A stretch of 64,000 nucleotides of DNA from Papaver somniferum (taxonomy: Eukaryota; Streptophyta; Magnoliopsida; Ranunculales; Papaveraceae), in assembly GCF_003573695.1 (NCBI RefSeq), contig NC_039359.1, positions 91,855,385 through 91,919,384 on the forward strand, given 5' to 3'. Below the pieces are notes generated by a model. That model was not told the origin of the DNA. It did not search any database and was given only the letters and a program-made list of their open reading frames with translations. The translations under genes were made by a program, and so were the position numbers. Position 1 is the first letter of the stretch, and each line of letters opens with the position of its first letter. Of this stretch, positions 33,423 through 44,517 are shown in pieces.

Positions 33423-34672
33423 ATGAATCCTTTTGAGAAGACGCCACCTGCGATGACGTTGCGAGAATATATGTCTAGAAATTCTCGTTATCAAGAGACG
33501 TCTTCGGAAATGACTCTTGGTGAATATATGCGTGGGCAGCGATATATGGATACTCCAACTTTTATTGAGGAATCACCTCTAACGATCTATGAGAATATAT
33601 AAACATAGACCATGTAGTTGGAAACAAAGCTTGAGAATTCGTGAATATCAAAAATTATATTGTGATGATGAGGAGGAGGATAGTGTTGATAATGATAATG
33701 ATATTTCTAGTTCAAATCCAAATAATTTTAATAATTATTTAACTATTCAAAAGGACGAGGATTTGACTAGAAATACCCCCGTTTTAGACGATGATTACGA
33801 AGCCGATGATGGTTTAGAGGAACCAGTTTATCTTGAGAGTACTGTTTTCGAGTCAAACGATTTAGAAACAGTAGTCTTAGATGAACTCGTAGAGATTAGT
33901 GAGGATGAACCTGACTTAGAAAAATCAATTGCCGACCTAGAAATTAGGGAGGTTATGACCAGTCTATCTGGAGACGCCGAAAACTCTAAGTTTGGGGGTG
34001 ATTATCATTCTCCATTTGCATTAACTCTTAAAAATATCCCTCACTTGGGACTTGACATCAATTCCTCACCCATCTTACGAGACTATCTTCGTACTCGTTT
34101 TCCCGAACTTAATAATATTCAACACGAGTCTCAACTGTTAGAAACCCATCCTATGGTTGATGAGGTTAGCCCAGGCAATAATACCAAGATTGACTTTGTT
34201 TTCCCACCAAAAACTTTTCTACCAATTGTGGGAACATATAAATTTCAGATGTGTCAATTTTTTTTGAGACTAAACCTAATTACTTTAGGAGATTAGGGTC
34301 GCCACATTTTCTTAAGGAAGACCACCTCTTTCACTGTGGTCAACTATGTAAGTCATATCTGATTGACTTAGAGGATCCGCAATTATTTAGGTTATTACTT
34401 CGTGATTCTATGTTCGTATTTGATTTTTTACAGACTCTAAGACCTAGTGATTCGGATCCCATCTATGAAGAAACGCAGCAAATGAAAATATTCTATTTAG
34501 ACCCTTTCATAGAACCTGAACCTGAACCGCAATTAGAGATAGTTTTCAGGAAACTAGGTAAGGGCATGCTTTTCTTGTCCATTTTCTTGGTTCACTGCAG
34601 TTTCCTATGGTCAACTCTGTTTGGTTTTGAAACCCACAGTTATTTCGACTGTTACTTTATGGTTCGAGTTGA
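33423..34672 (+). pseudogene. Element D acidic ORF, unit 1, broken by three small indels
   Basis: Aligns end to end with the 417-codon ORF of unit 2 but is four bases shorter: two bases lost near 33598, one in a T run near 34258 and one in an A run near 34631. Each shifts the frame. All three are in homopolymer or AT-repeat context, so either sequencing/assembly error or real decay would fit. See the unit 2 entry for protein features. Confidence 0.85.
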
Positions 34673-34718
34673 CCAATCCTTTTCTAAGTCTGGCTGAAGA
34701 CTTTAAACTTAGCACTTC

Positions 34719-34734
34719 TTGGGAGGTAACCCAA
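34719..34734. other. Conserved TTGGGAGGTAACCCAA hairpin, unit 1
   Basis: A short stem-loop element seen after the last ORF in many Athila-like elements. Unit 2 copy at 39725-39740. Confidence 0.6.
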
Positions 34735-35285
34735 TCTCATGCAACACGGTAATATCTTTCCTCAACCCTTTTTGCTTCAAGTGGTAACAATTTCTCCTCG
34801 TTCATGTTGTTAATTTTATCATTGGAAACATTGAGGACAATGTTAGATTTAAGTTTGGGGGTATGGGAAAATCTTTTAGTTGCAATAAATAAACTCCAGA
34901 TCCTAGAAATTTATGCGTATTCGGGATGACACTAACTAATCTAAGTGGATGGAAACATCTTGGTTGTAGGAGTTGAGGAACCAATCTGATTAGATGGAAA
35001 CATCTATAGAGTCTATAAAAGCACAGAGCTCAGGTGTTAGAAATAACATGATAGTTGCACCATATCTCGTTGAGTCCTTTTCACTTCTATTTTTATTTTG
35101 TTTTTAAACTATGTTTCTCTAAGTGATAGGTGGGGCCCACGATTCAAGTTGTTACCACTGCTAGGGTGAATTAGAGTGATTGAGATACCATGAAAAAAAA
35201 ATGGTAGTTACCAAAAAGTTGAAAAAAAAAAATAAATAAAATATTGAGACCAGACCATTTGACCAAAAGGAATAAATTCAATAAA

Positions 35286-35376
35286 GTCGACCACTGGTAC
35301 CCTTGTATATGCCAGTTGTGTTGACCTAGAGTTAGGTTGTCGACCACTGGTACCCTTGTATATGCCAGTGTGTTGA
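35286..35376. repeat. 53-base tandem duplication in element D
   Basis: Two copies starting GTCGACCACTGG at 35286 and 35339. Also in unit 2 at 40297 and 40350, so it predates the unit duplication. Confidence 0.85.
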
Positions 35377-35822
35377 TATTAGTCAGACTAGTATCTCAAT
35401 CCATTAGGATAGGTTCATTTTGGCGGAGGCCTTCAGACAGATATGGGAAACGTCGTTCACTTAGTAAACATCAAAACCATCTATGTTTTTCTATATCCAT
35501 CTCTTAATCTTTCCATGTGATTAGTTTGACTCCGAATATGATGTCCATAGTGCAACTATCTGAGTAGAGCTCTGTCACTTATATATGAATTTTAGTATGC
35601 TTGTGAAACTCGTACATCAATTGAATTTTCGCATCAGGGTACTTCCTCTTGTAGTCAATAAGTATGCCAACCAAGGAGATTCTTTAGTGCCTTCCAAGGT
35701 TCGTTGTAGATAGATAGGGTCTGGAGTATAAAGGTTTTGTGGGCACACCTCTGGTAAACCCTCCCGAGATTAACTCGGTTTTATTTATTTTTTATTAGTT
35801 TTGCTCGAGGACTAGCAAATAA

Positions 35823-35838
35823 TAAGTTTGGGGGTATT
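35823..35838 (+). other. Polypurine tract of element D, unit 1
   Basis: AAGTTTGGGGGTATT directly before TGATAGAC. Unit 2 copy at 40839-40854. A PPT-like duplicate lies about 1 kb upstream in each unit. Confidence 0.85.
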
Positions 35839-37315
35839 TGATAGACACATTTTTGTGTCTAATTTGTCCTCAATGTCCGTATTGTTGGAACTCTATTTTT
35901 GTACTAATATTGTGTTTTTATGTGTTTTAGGAAATAAACATTTTTGGAAAATTCGGCTCGAAAAGTTGATTTTGGCACCCGGAGGACAAGTGTTATTCGG
36001 ACTCTTGCTTTTGGATAAGGGGTAACCTAATTACTAAGGGACACCCCCAGGTCACCCCCAAGGAAGCTCTATTCGCACCCCTACTCTGGATAGGGGGCAT
36101 TCCTTCTCAAATTCGAATTATGAAAATTGGCGGAAAGAACCATGCACGCAGCAGATTTGGGTTTTGATTTGTGGACGATTTTTAAAGAGATTCAATCGCT
36201 GAATTCTCTTGAGCTAGGCATGTTAAGGCTAAACAGGGTCTGCAAGGGCATTTGGATCGATCATATTGGGCTAGAATAGCCAGACTAAGTCGAACAGGGA
36301 AGAGAGATATTTTGGAAACAGAGAGAATATCGAGTTGTGTTTTTGGAAGATACTCGAGTAAAGAGGGAAGATATTGTACCTAGGAGGATATATATCGATC
36401 CTAGAAGATTGAATAACAAAATATCTGTTATTAATGCGTAAACAAAGTCCACAGGGAAAGAAATTTCGGACGTAGCCGTGAAGAATAAAAGAAGATATTG
36501 GGAGATATTCCGTGAGATTTGGTGGGGTTGTTACGTATAAATAAGCTTCCTTTGAGTCAGAGAAAGTTTTATCAAGAGTTTGGAGAGATTTGGGACGCAG
36601 CATGAGCAAAGAAGAAGAACCAGCAGCAATGTCCACGTGCTGCTGTTGAAGAGGAAGAAGAAGCTGAAGAACACGAAGAACGGACCAGCCAGGTCTGTCG
36701 TTTTTCAGCAGCGTCAACAGCACAGCGGCAGTGTCGCTATTTACAGCGCTGAGGTGGTATCGTTTGTTTGCTACACATCAATTTTGTTTTATACAGCGAA
36801 CTGTAACGCTTATAACTGTTGCGAATCCCTGTTTTAGCATTTTCTCATCTTTTAATCAACTTTTTGAGCTATAAAAATGTATTTTGAGAACATGATTAAT
36901 ATGAGTAGCTAAATCCCAACACTGGGATGATGGAGGAAGCCGTTCTTTACGCATACAATAATTATATTTAATTCTTTTTTGACTACTTGCACTTTTATAA
37001 ATTGTTTTATGATTTTTCTTAATTGGTTGTGATATCGTATGATGATGTATGCTTGGTCTTAGTGCTTTTGATGCGTCATGCTAGTGATATACAATAAATC
37101 TTCTAAAAATCTACTTTGGAAAGAATAAGAGTCGATATCATTTGAGCTATAATTGTTTGGAATAAATATATGAATTGTGTGAATGATTAATGGTGGAATC
37201 CTGAGTCCTAGTGTCTCTTGATCCTGTGACAAATATTGTGTATATATTTTTATTTATAAATCTTTTCAAGTCCGAGCAACGAACTCTTATTTACCGCACG
37301 AAAAATACTACAACA
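35839..37315 (+). repeat. LTR2 (middle, chimeric) of element D
   Basis: 1477 bases. From 35839 to 36297 it matches LTR3 at all diagnostic substitutions. From 36425 onward it matches LTR1 at substitutions. The switch lies in the fully shared stretch 36298-36424. It is preceded by a PPT and followed by a PBS. Confidence 0.93.
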
Positions 37316-38424
37316 AAATGGCGCCGCCGATGCGGACTTGTATATAGATTTATTTTTAGGTTTATTTATTTTTGTATTTATTTTTATTTCTTTATTATTT
37401 GTTCCTTTTTACTTTGTCTTTTTGTCTTTATTTTGCAGGTTCAAAGTGAAAACTAAGGACTTGGAGAGGAAAAAGCTTAAAGCGAAAAGCGAAAAGAGAA
37501 GAAAACAGGACAATTTTAGGATTTAATTTTTAATTTTTTTTAGAGTGTGTGAGGAAAACTGTAATTTTATTTTTCTTTAAACACTTGGACTTTAAACTTG
37601 GACTTTAAACTTGGACTTTATTTATTTTATTTTATTTTATTATTTTTTTTTAAACCTTACGGAAGGGTATTATTATTAAATATATATATATATATATATA
37701 TATATTAAATTGTGTGCAGAGAAGGAGGGTGATTATAATATCACCTCGGCCCCTCGTGTTCGTACACGGCATAAGAGTCATGGCCCGAGTCGACGACAAC
37801 GGTTCATCCCCCGTCTGGTACGGGAGGTAAGTCCAATCGAAACACTCGCGAATCCCCTGCAAGCGAGTTACTGTATGCCTTAAGGTGATAATTGTTTGAG
37901 GACGAACCGGACTGTCTTTATTTTCCTAGTAAAGGGAAAGGACGGGCCTAAACAAGATAAGGGTTCGGATTTCATCACCGTTCCCTTCTTGCCCGTTTTA
38001 GGAAAACAAAACCTAACGCGAACCCAAGCTTTAAAGTCTGATTAGAAAGAGACCTATAGGGTATCGATCTTGTTAGGAAAAATTTTCGAAGGATATTGGT
38101 TACCTTTTAAGCAACTTCAAAGTTCATGGTGACTTCTGGGAGTTGAAACAAGCCGCCTTGTAACGCCGGTGAGGCCTTGGGTATCAAAGCTCCATTGAGC
38201 TTCCCTCGCTTCAGTTTCATCTCACATTAGCTCGGATTGATCCAGAGGGGTTTCTCAAACTGTAACGAATTCCCCTTCAAGAGATAGAAGCTGGTCTAGA
38301 AACAATCTAAGTGGAGCCATCATGCTTTTTGTTTGCTATAAATCTTTAGGTTTGCTTTGGTGGAGTCGAGTCGGCCTTGTTTGTGATTGTATAGAATCCC
38401 TCTGTAGTTTATATTTCTTCGGTG
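37316..38424 (+). other. Element D leader, unit 2
   Basis: Same content as unit 1: PBS at 37319-37335, pyrimidine tract and TTTTGCAG at about 37431-37438, (TA)n at about 37680-37705, AGGTAAGT near 37825. Confidence 0.6.
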
Positions 38425-39678
38425 ATGAATCCTTTTGAGAAGACGCCACCTGCGATGACGTTGCGAGAATATATGTCTAGAAATTCTCGTTATCAAGAGA
38501 CGTCTTCGGAAATGACTCTTGGTGAATATATGCGTGGGCAGCGATATATGGATACTCCAACTTTTATTGAGGAATCACCTCTAACGATCTATGAGAAATA
38601 TTATAAACATAGACCATGTAGTTGGAAACAAAGCTTGAGAATTCGTGAATATCAAAAATTATATTGTGATGATGAGGAGGAGGATAGTGTTGATAATGAT
38701 AATGATATTTCTAGTTCAAATCCAAATAATTTTAATAATTATTTAACTATTCAAAAGGACGAGGATTTGACTAGAAATACCCCCGTTTTAGACGATGATT
38801 ACGAAGCCGATGATGGTTTAGAGGAACCAGTTTATCTTGAGAGTACTGTTTTCGAGTCAAACGATTTAGAAACAGTAGTCTTAGATGAACTCGTAGAGAT
38901 TAGTGAGGATGAACCTGACTTAGAAAAATCAATTGCCGACCTAGAAATTAGGGAGGTTATGACCAGTCTATCTGGAGACGCCGAAAACTCTAAGTTTGGG
39001 GGTGATTATCATTCTCCATTTGCATTAACTCTTAAAAATATCCCTCACTTGGGACTTGACATCAATTCCTCACCCATCTTACGAGACTATCTTCGTACTC
39101 GTTTTCCCGAACTTAATAATATTCAACACGAGTCTCAACTGTTAGAAACCCATCCTATGGTTGATGAGGTTAGCCCAGGCAATAATACCAAGATTGACTT
39201 TGTTTTCCCACCAAAAACTTTTCTACCAATTGTGGGAACATATAAATTTCAGATGTGTCAATTATTTTTTGAGACTAAACCTAATTACTTTAGGAGATTA
39301 GGGTCGCCACATTTTCTTAAGGAAGACCACCTCTTTCACTGTGGTCAACTATGTAAGTCATATCTGATTGACTTAGAGGATCCGCAATTATTTAGGTTAT
39401 TACTTCGTGATTCTATGTTCGTATTTGATTTTTTACAGACTCTAAGACCTAGTGATTCGGATCCCATCTATGAAGAAACGCAGCAAATGAAAATATTCTA
39501 TTTAGACCCTTTCATAGAACCTGAACCTGAACCGCAATTAGAGATAGTTTTCAGGAAACTAGGTAAGGGCATGCTTTTCTTGTCCATTTTCTTGGTTCAC
39601 TGCAGTTTCCTATGGTCAACTCTGTTTGGTTTTGAAAACCCACAGTTATTTCGACTGTTACTTTATGGTTCGAGTTGA
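38425..39678 (+). CDS. Element D acidic ORF, unit 2, intact (417 aa)
   Basis: ATG at 38425 (MNPFEKTPPAMTLREYM) to TGA at 39676-39678, uninterrupted. The N-terminus resembles the start of gag in Athila/Tat-type elements and contains a second TLGEYM repeat. Residues about 70-200 are strongly acidic (DDEEEDSVDNDND, DDDYEADDG). The C-terminal part has Phe/Leu-rich segments and one hydrophobic stretch (MLFLSIFLVHCSFLW) ending in PQLFRLLLYGSS, a possible membrane segment. There is no zinc knuckle, protease or RT motif. It may fuse a gag start with the tail of a 3' ORF after loss of pol, but this is inference. Function unknown. Confidence 0.75.
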   Translation: MNPFEKTPPAMTLREYMSRNSRYQETSSEMTLGEYMRGQRYMDTPTFIEESPLTIYEKYYKHRPCSWKQSLRIREYQKLYCDDEEEDSVDNDNDISSSNPNNFNNYLTIQKDEDLTRNTPVLDDDYEADDGLEEPVYLESTVFESNDLETVVLDELVEISEDEPDLEKSIADLEIREVMTSLSGDAENSKFGGDYHSPFALTLKNIPHLGLDINSSPILRDYLRTRFPELNNIQHESQLLETHPMVDEVSPGNNTKIDFVFPPKTFLPIVGTYKFQMCQLFFETKPNYFRRLGSPHFLKEDHLFHCGQLCKSYLIDLEDPQLFRLLLRDSMFVFDFLQTLRPSDSDPIYEETQQMKIFYLDPFIEPEPEPQLEIVFRKLGKGMLFLSIFLVHCSFLWSTLFGFENPQLFRLLLYGSS

Positions 39679-40854
39679 CCAATCCTTTTCTAAGTCTGGC
39701 TGAAGACTTTAAACTTAGCACTTCTTGGGAGGTAACCCAATCTCATGCAACACGGTAATATCTTTCCTCAACCCTTTTTGCTTCAAGTGGTAACAATTTC
39801 TCCTCGTTCATGTTGTTAATTTTATCATTGGAAACATTGAGGACAATGTTAGATTTAAGTTTGGGGGTATGGGAAAATCTTTTAGTTGCAATAAATAAAC
39901 TCCAGATCCTAGAAATTTATGCGTATTCGGGATGACACTAACTAATCTAAGTGGATGGAAACATCTTGGTTGTAGGAGTTGAGGAACCAATCTGATTAGA
40001 TGGAAACATCTATAGAGTCTATTCATAAAAGCACAGAGCTCAGGTGTTAGAAATAACATGATAGTTGCACCATATCTCGTTGAGTCCTTTTCACTTCTAT
40101 TTTTATTTTGTTTTTAAACTATGTTTCTCTAAGTGATAGGTGGGGCCCACGATTCAAGTTGTTACCACTGCTAGGGTGAATTAGAGTGATTGAGATACCA
40201 TGAAAAAAAAATGGTAGTTACCAAAAAGTTGAAAAAAAAATAAAAATAAAAATATTGAGACCAGACCATTTGACCAAAAGGAATAAATTCAATAAAGTCG
40301 ACCACTGGTACCCTTGTATATGCCAGTTGTGTTGACCTAGAGTTAGGTTGTCGACCACTGGTACCCTTGTATATGCCAGTGTGTTGATATTAGTCAGACT
40401 AGTATCTCAATCCATTAGGATAGGTTCATTTTGGCGGAGGCCTTCAGACAGATATGGGAAACGTCGTTCACTTAGTAAACATCAAAACCATCTATGTTTT
40501 TCTATATCCATCTCTTAATCTTTCCATGTGATTAGTTTGACTCCGAATATGATGTCCATAGTGCAACTATCTGAGTAGAGCTCTGTCACTTATATATGAA
40601 TTTTAGTATGCTTGAGTGCAAACTCGTGTACATCAATTGGAATTTCGCATCAGGGTACTTCCTCTTGTAGTCAATAAGTATGCCAACCAAGGAGATTCTT
40701 TAGTGCCTTCCAAGGTTCGTTGTAGATAGATAGGGTCTGGAGTATAAAGGTTTTGTGGGCACACCTCTGGTAAACCCTCCCGAGATTAACTCGGTTTTAT
40801 TTATTTTTTATTAGTTTTGCTCGAGGACTAGCAAATAATAAGTTTGGGGGTATT
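39679..40854 (+). other. Element D 3' untranslated region, unit 2
   Basis: Same layout as unit 1, with hairpin at 39725-39740, PPT-like tract near 39857, 53-base duplication at 40297-40387 and PPT at 40839-40854. No ORF. Confidence 0.7.
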
Positions 40855-42332
40855 TGATAGACACATTTTTGTGTCTAATTTGTCCTCAATGTCCGTATTG
40901 TTGGAACTCTATTTTTGTACTAATATTGTGTTTTTATGTGTTTTTAGGAAATAAACATTTTTGGAAAATTCGGCTCGAAAAGTTGATTTTGGCACCCGGA
41001 GGACAAGTGTTATTCGGACTCTTGCTTTTGGATAAGGGGTAACCTAATTACTAAGGGACACCCCCAGGTCACCCCCAAGGAAGCTGCTATTCGCACCCCT
41101 ACTCTGGATAGGGGGCATTCCTTCTCAAATTCGAATTATGAAAATTGGCGGAAAGAACCATGCACGCAGCAGATTTGGGTTTTGATTTGTGGACGATTTT
41201 TAAAGAGATTCAATCGCTGAATTCTCTTGAGCTAGGCATGTTAAGGCTAAACAGGGTCTGCAAGGGCATTTGGATCGATCATATTGGGCTAGAATAGCCA
41301 GACTAAGTCGAACAGGGAAGAGAGATATTTTGGAAACAGAGAGAATATCGAGTTGTGTTTTTGGAAGATACTCGAGTAAAGAGGGAAGATATTGTACCTA
41401 GGAGGATATATATCGATCCTAGAAGATTGAATAACAAAATATATGTTATTAATGCGTAAACAGAGACCACAGGGAAAGAAATTTCGGACGTAGCCGTGAA
41501 GAATAAAAGAAGATATTGGGAGATATTCCGTGAGATTTGGTGGGGTTGTTACGTATAAATAAGCTTCCTTTGAGTCAGAGAAAGTTTTATCAAGAGTTTG
41601 GAGAGCTTTGGGACGCAGCATGAGCAAAGAAGAAGAACCAGCAGCAATGTCCACGTGCTGCTGTTGAAGAGGAAGAAGGAGCTGAAGAACACGAAGAACG
41701 GACCAGCCAGGTCCGTCGTTTTTCAGCAGCGTCAACAGCACAGCGGAAGTGTCGCTATTTACAGCGCTGAGGTGGTATCGTTTGTTTGCTACACATCAAT
41801 TTTGTTTTATACAGCGAACTGTAACGCTTATAACTGTTGTGAATCCCTGTTTTAGCATTTTCTCATCTTTTAATCAACTTTTTGAGCTATAAAAATGTAT
41901 TTTGAGAACATGATTAATATGAGTAGCTAAATCCCAACACTGGGATGATGGAGGAAGCCGTTCTTTACGCATACAATAATTATATTTAATTCTTTTTTGA
42001 CTACTTGCACTTTTATAAATTGTTTTATGATTTTTCTTAATTGGTTGTGATATCGTATAATGATGTATGCTTGTTCTTAGTGCTTTTGATGCTTCATGCT
42101 AGTGATATACAATAAATCTTCTAAAAATCTACTTTGGCAAGAATAGAGTCGATATCATTTGAACTATAATTGTTTGGAATAAATATATGAATTGTGTGAA
42201 TGATTAATGGTGGAATCCTGAGTCCTAGTGTCTCTTGATCCTGTGACAAATATTGTGTATATATTTTTATTTATAAATATTTTCAAGTCCGAGCAACGAA
42301 CTCTTATTTACCGCACGAAAAATACTACAACA
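40855..42332 (+). repeat. LTR3 (3' LTR) of element D
   Basis: 1478 bases, followed by CGCAT. Its 3' half carries private differences (for example AGAGCTTTGGG, GAAGAAGGAGCTG, TATAATGATG, TTGATGCTTCAT). Confidence 0.95.
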
Positions 42333-44127
42333 CGCATACTCTAGCTCCCGGACTTTACCTGACCTCGCCAGTACGCATACGGGTATGCATACTACATTCC
42401 GGTCTTGGATCAACACATATGAAAGTACGCATACCGTGCTTAAATCCAAATTATGGTTAAGTGTTCTAATCTCCCATTTCAATTACTGAAACGTTCTTAG
42501 AAGACGACAATAGCTGTCTCACACAAACTATTAGCTTCGAAGCAATTTTCAAGTGATCAATTGATCAATACGAAACATTCCAAGTCTACATCAAATGACT
42601 GTCTAACAAAAATCATGTAAGATGTTACAAGGCGATTTTCACATGATCATCTATTGACTTTCGTCAAGAATATAAGATGAACTTGGTCAAAGTGAAGGCT
42701 TACCAACACATATTTCGAGAAATATGTAAGCGAGTCAAACTCAGCTCAAAATATCAAATGTGTATAATTCAAGTCTATATAGCTATACGACTTTTGTCTT
42801 AAATAGGAGATAGAGTAGATAGACTTTTTAGTGATAGATGAGTTCAAGTCTCCACATACCTTTTTGTTGATGAAGTTCCACAAGCTCACCTTAGTAGTTC
42901 TTCATCTTTGATCGATGAATGTCGTGAAGTCTAATGCTCAACTACACTTTCTATCCTAATCTGAGGCTTAGATATAAGTAGACTATAAATCAAGACTTAT
43001 AGTTTTGGCAACTAAACTTGAAAACAAGCTTGAGATAGCAACGTTTGTGAGTTCGACCGAGCAGTGCTCTAACAATCTCCCCCTTTGTCAATTTTGGTGA
43101 CAAAACTATCAGTACATATGGATTACAAAATAAATAAACTTTGTAGCTTCTCATCCAAATGCTTGATCTCCTTGGTTCTTCAACATTACTCGAAATCTTC
43201 GTTACTTCCAAGTACTCCAGTGATTTTGAATGTGTTCAACTCAATATCATAGTTGTTGAAGAACCATCTCTATAACAACGAGAAAACTGTAGCTCTCAAT
43301 CATTGTTATACAATGTCATAGTAGTATTACACAACATCAAAGTCCAATTGTATCACAACTTTGACAACAATACTATGGTGATATGTATCACTCCCCTTTA
43401 GTCAATACTTCATCTCACATGATAACCACTCCCCTATACACAATGATTCGTAAACCATATGTATTTGTAGTGTGAACTATACATTAATTCTCCCCTTTTT
43501 TGTCAATATAAATTGGTAAAGGTACGAAAAGTAGTGGGATCATAATGAAATTCTTATAGAATTACTTCATTACTAAAAGAGAACATATCAACTTTGTTTC
43601 GATGATTTCACATAGTTGAAACTTAATGTATTCATCAAGGAGTTTATAAAGATACAAGAAAACTCCTACATTATTCCGCAGTCGCACTCCCCACAAAGAT
43701 TTGGCAATTAAGCACAAGTTCAATTAAGAACTCCCCTCCATAAAATGTCATTCCCGAAAAAACAACAAGAGCGACCTTACTTTCACAAGAAAAGAAGGAT
43801 TTCTTTAGACATTAACAAATCATATAAAACATGAATTTGTATCCAAAATACTCAATAAATTAACCACAAGAGAACCCATGATTAATTTAATCGGAAATGC
43901 TCAACATAAGAGAACTTATGGAGCCACACAGTACTTTCACATAGAAGTGGATCAGGAAAAGAACAATACTGCAGAATATTCAAAGATTCTTTCTATTTTT
44001 CATCAATATTTTCATAAAGACATATAATAGACTTAATCTTTGCAATCAAAAGTTCATCCTATCTTCATCAATATTTTCATAATGACATAATAGGATTAAC
44101 TTTTGACATATATGGGACGATCATAGT

Positions 44128-44451
44128 TCAAGGACGCAAACACACATCTTTAGGCCGAGTGCACGTAGTCACATGGTGCTGAAGATTTGGGGTAATGGCA
44201 TGGATGATTGCATTCAATCCGTCAGAATTTTTCTTTGCAACAAGAATCTCGACAGCATCATAATCACCAATATCCTTTGGAACAGTTACATCTCCCATTG
44301 TAACAACCGGAGGATAACAGCCATCAACAACATAAACCCATGATTGAAAATCACGCGCTTGAAGAAAGGCACGCATAGCAATTTTCCACCGTAAGTAATT
44401 CGAGCCATCGAAGACTATCGGTACGTTTATAGAGATATCACTTCTGTCCAT
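44128..44451 (-). pseudogene. Family A gag N-terminal fragment, 107 codons (array, first unit)
   Basis: ATG at 44451. A UBN2/DUF4219-type gag start: INVPIVFDGSNYLRWK with the conserved NY..W, then LQARDFQSWVYVVDG and ITPNLQHHV. It runs into unrelated 3' sequence at the internal deletion and stops. The rest of gag, including the zinc knuckles, is gone, so it cannot package RNA. Confidence 0.8.
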
Positions 44452-44503
44452 AGAGTCAGATCGCTACAAACACAAACTTCTGAGGTCTTAAACGTGTTTG
44501 CCT

Positions 44504-44515
44504 GCTCTGATACCA
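44504..44515 (-). other. Primer-binding site, 5' LTR of the family A array
   Basis: TGGTATCAGAGC on the minus strand, two bases inside the LTR end at 44518. Confidence 0.95.
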
Positions 44516-44517
44516 AT

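Larger units (their letters stand above)
34673..35838 (+). other. Element D 3' untranslated region, unit 1
   Basis: No ORF. It has a first PPT-like AAGTTTGGGGGTAT near 34850, a 53-base tandem duplication at 35286-35376 (GTCGACCACTGGTACCC) and the functional PPT at 35823-35838. Confidence 0.7.
30851..42332 (+). mobile_element. Element D: tandem LTR-internal-LTR-internal-LTR, Athila-like Ty3/gypsy derivative without pol
   Basis: Three nearly identical LTRs (30851-32319, 35839-37315, 40855-42332) separate two nearly identical 3.5-kb internal regions, and one CGCAT duplication bounds the whole. Each internal region has a PBS TGGCGCCGCCGATGCGG three bases after the LTR, a leader, one acidic ORF, the hairpin TTGGGAGGTAACCCAA and PPT AAGTTTGGGGGTATT. 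PBS, leader motif (AMTLREYM) and the hairpin are typical of Athila/Tat-type gypsy elements. Protease, RT and integrase are absent. The middle LTR is a chimera of the outer two. Confidence 0.93.
29072..43074 (-). repeat. Middle LTR of the family A array, split by element D
   Basis: Bases 29072-30850 plus 42338-43074 make a 2516-base LTR. It has a PBS on its 3' side (29069) and a PPT on its 5' side (43075), so it is shared as the 3' LTR of one unit and the 5' LTR of the next. Confidence 0.92.
43075..44515 (-). other. Family A array, first internal region (shortened to 1.4 kb)
   Basis: Between PPT (43086-43075) and PBS (44515-44504) only the gag N-terminus and the 3' untranslated part remain. 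Bases corresponding to about 23040-28700 of the second unit (rest of gag and ORF2, without element C) are missing, with the join near 44145. It shows the CAATA site (43368-43372) without the solo LTR. Confidence 0.85.

Noticed and set aside
30851..42332. Plain assembly duplication of element D
   Set aside because: Not fully excluded, but the middle LTR mixes markers of both outer LTRs and the units differ at fixed substitutions, which a copied contig segment would not show.
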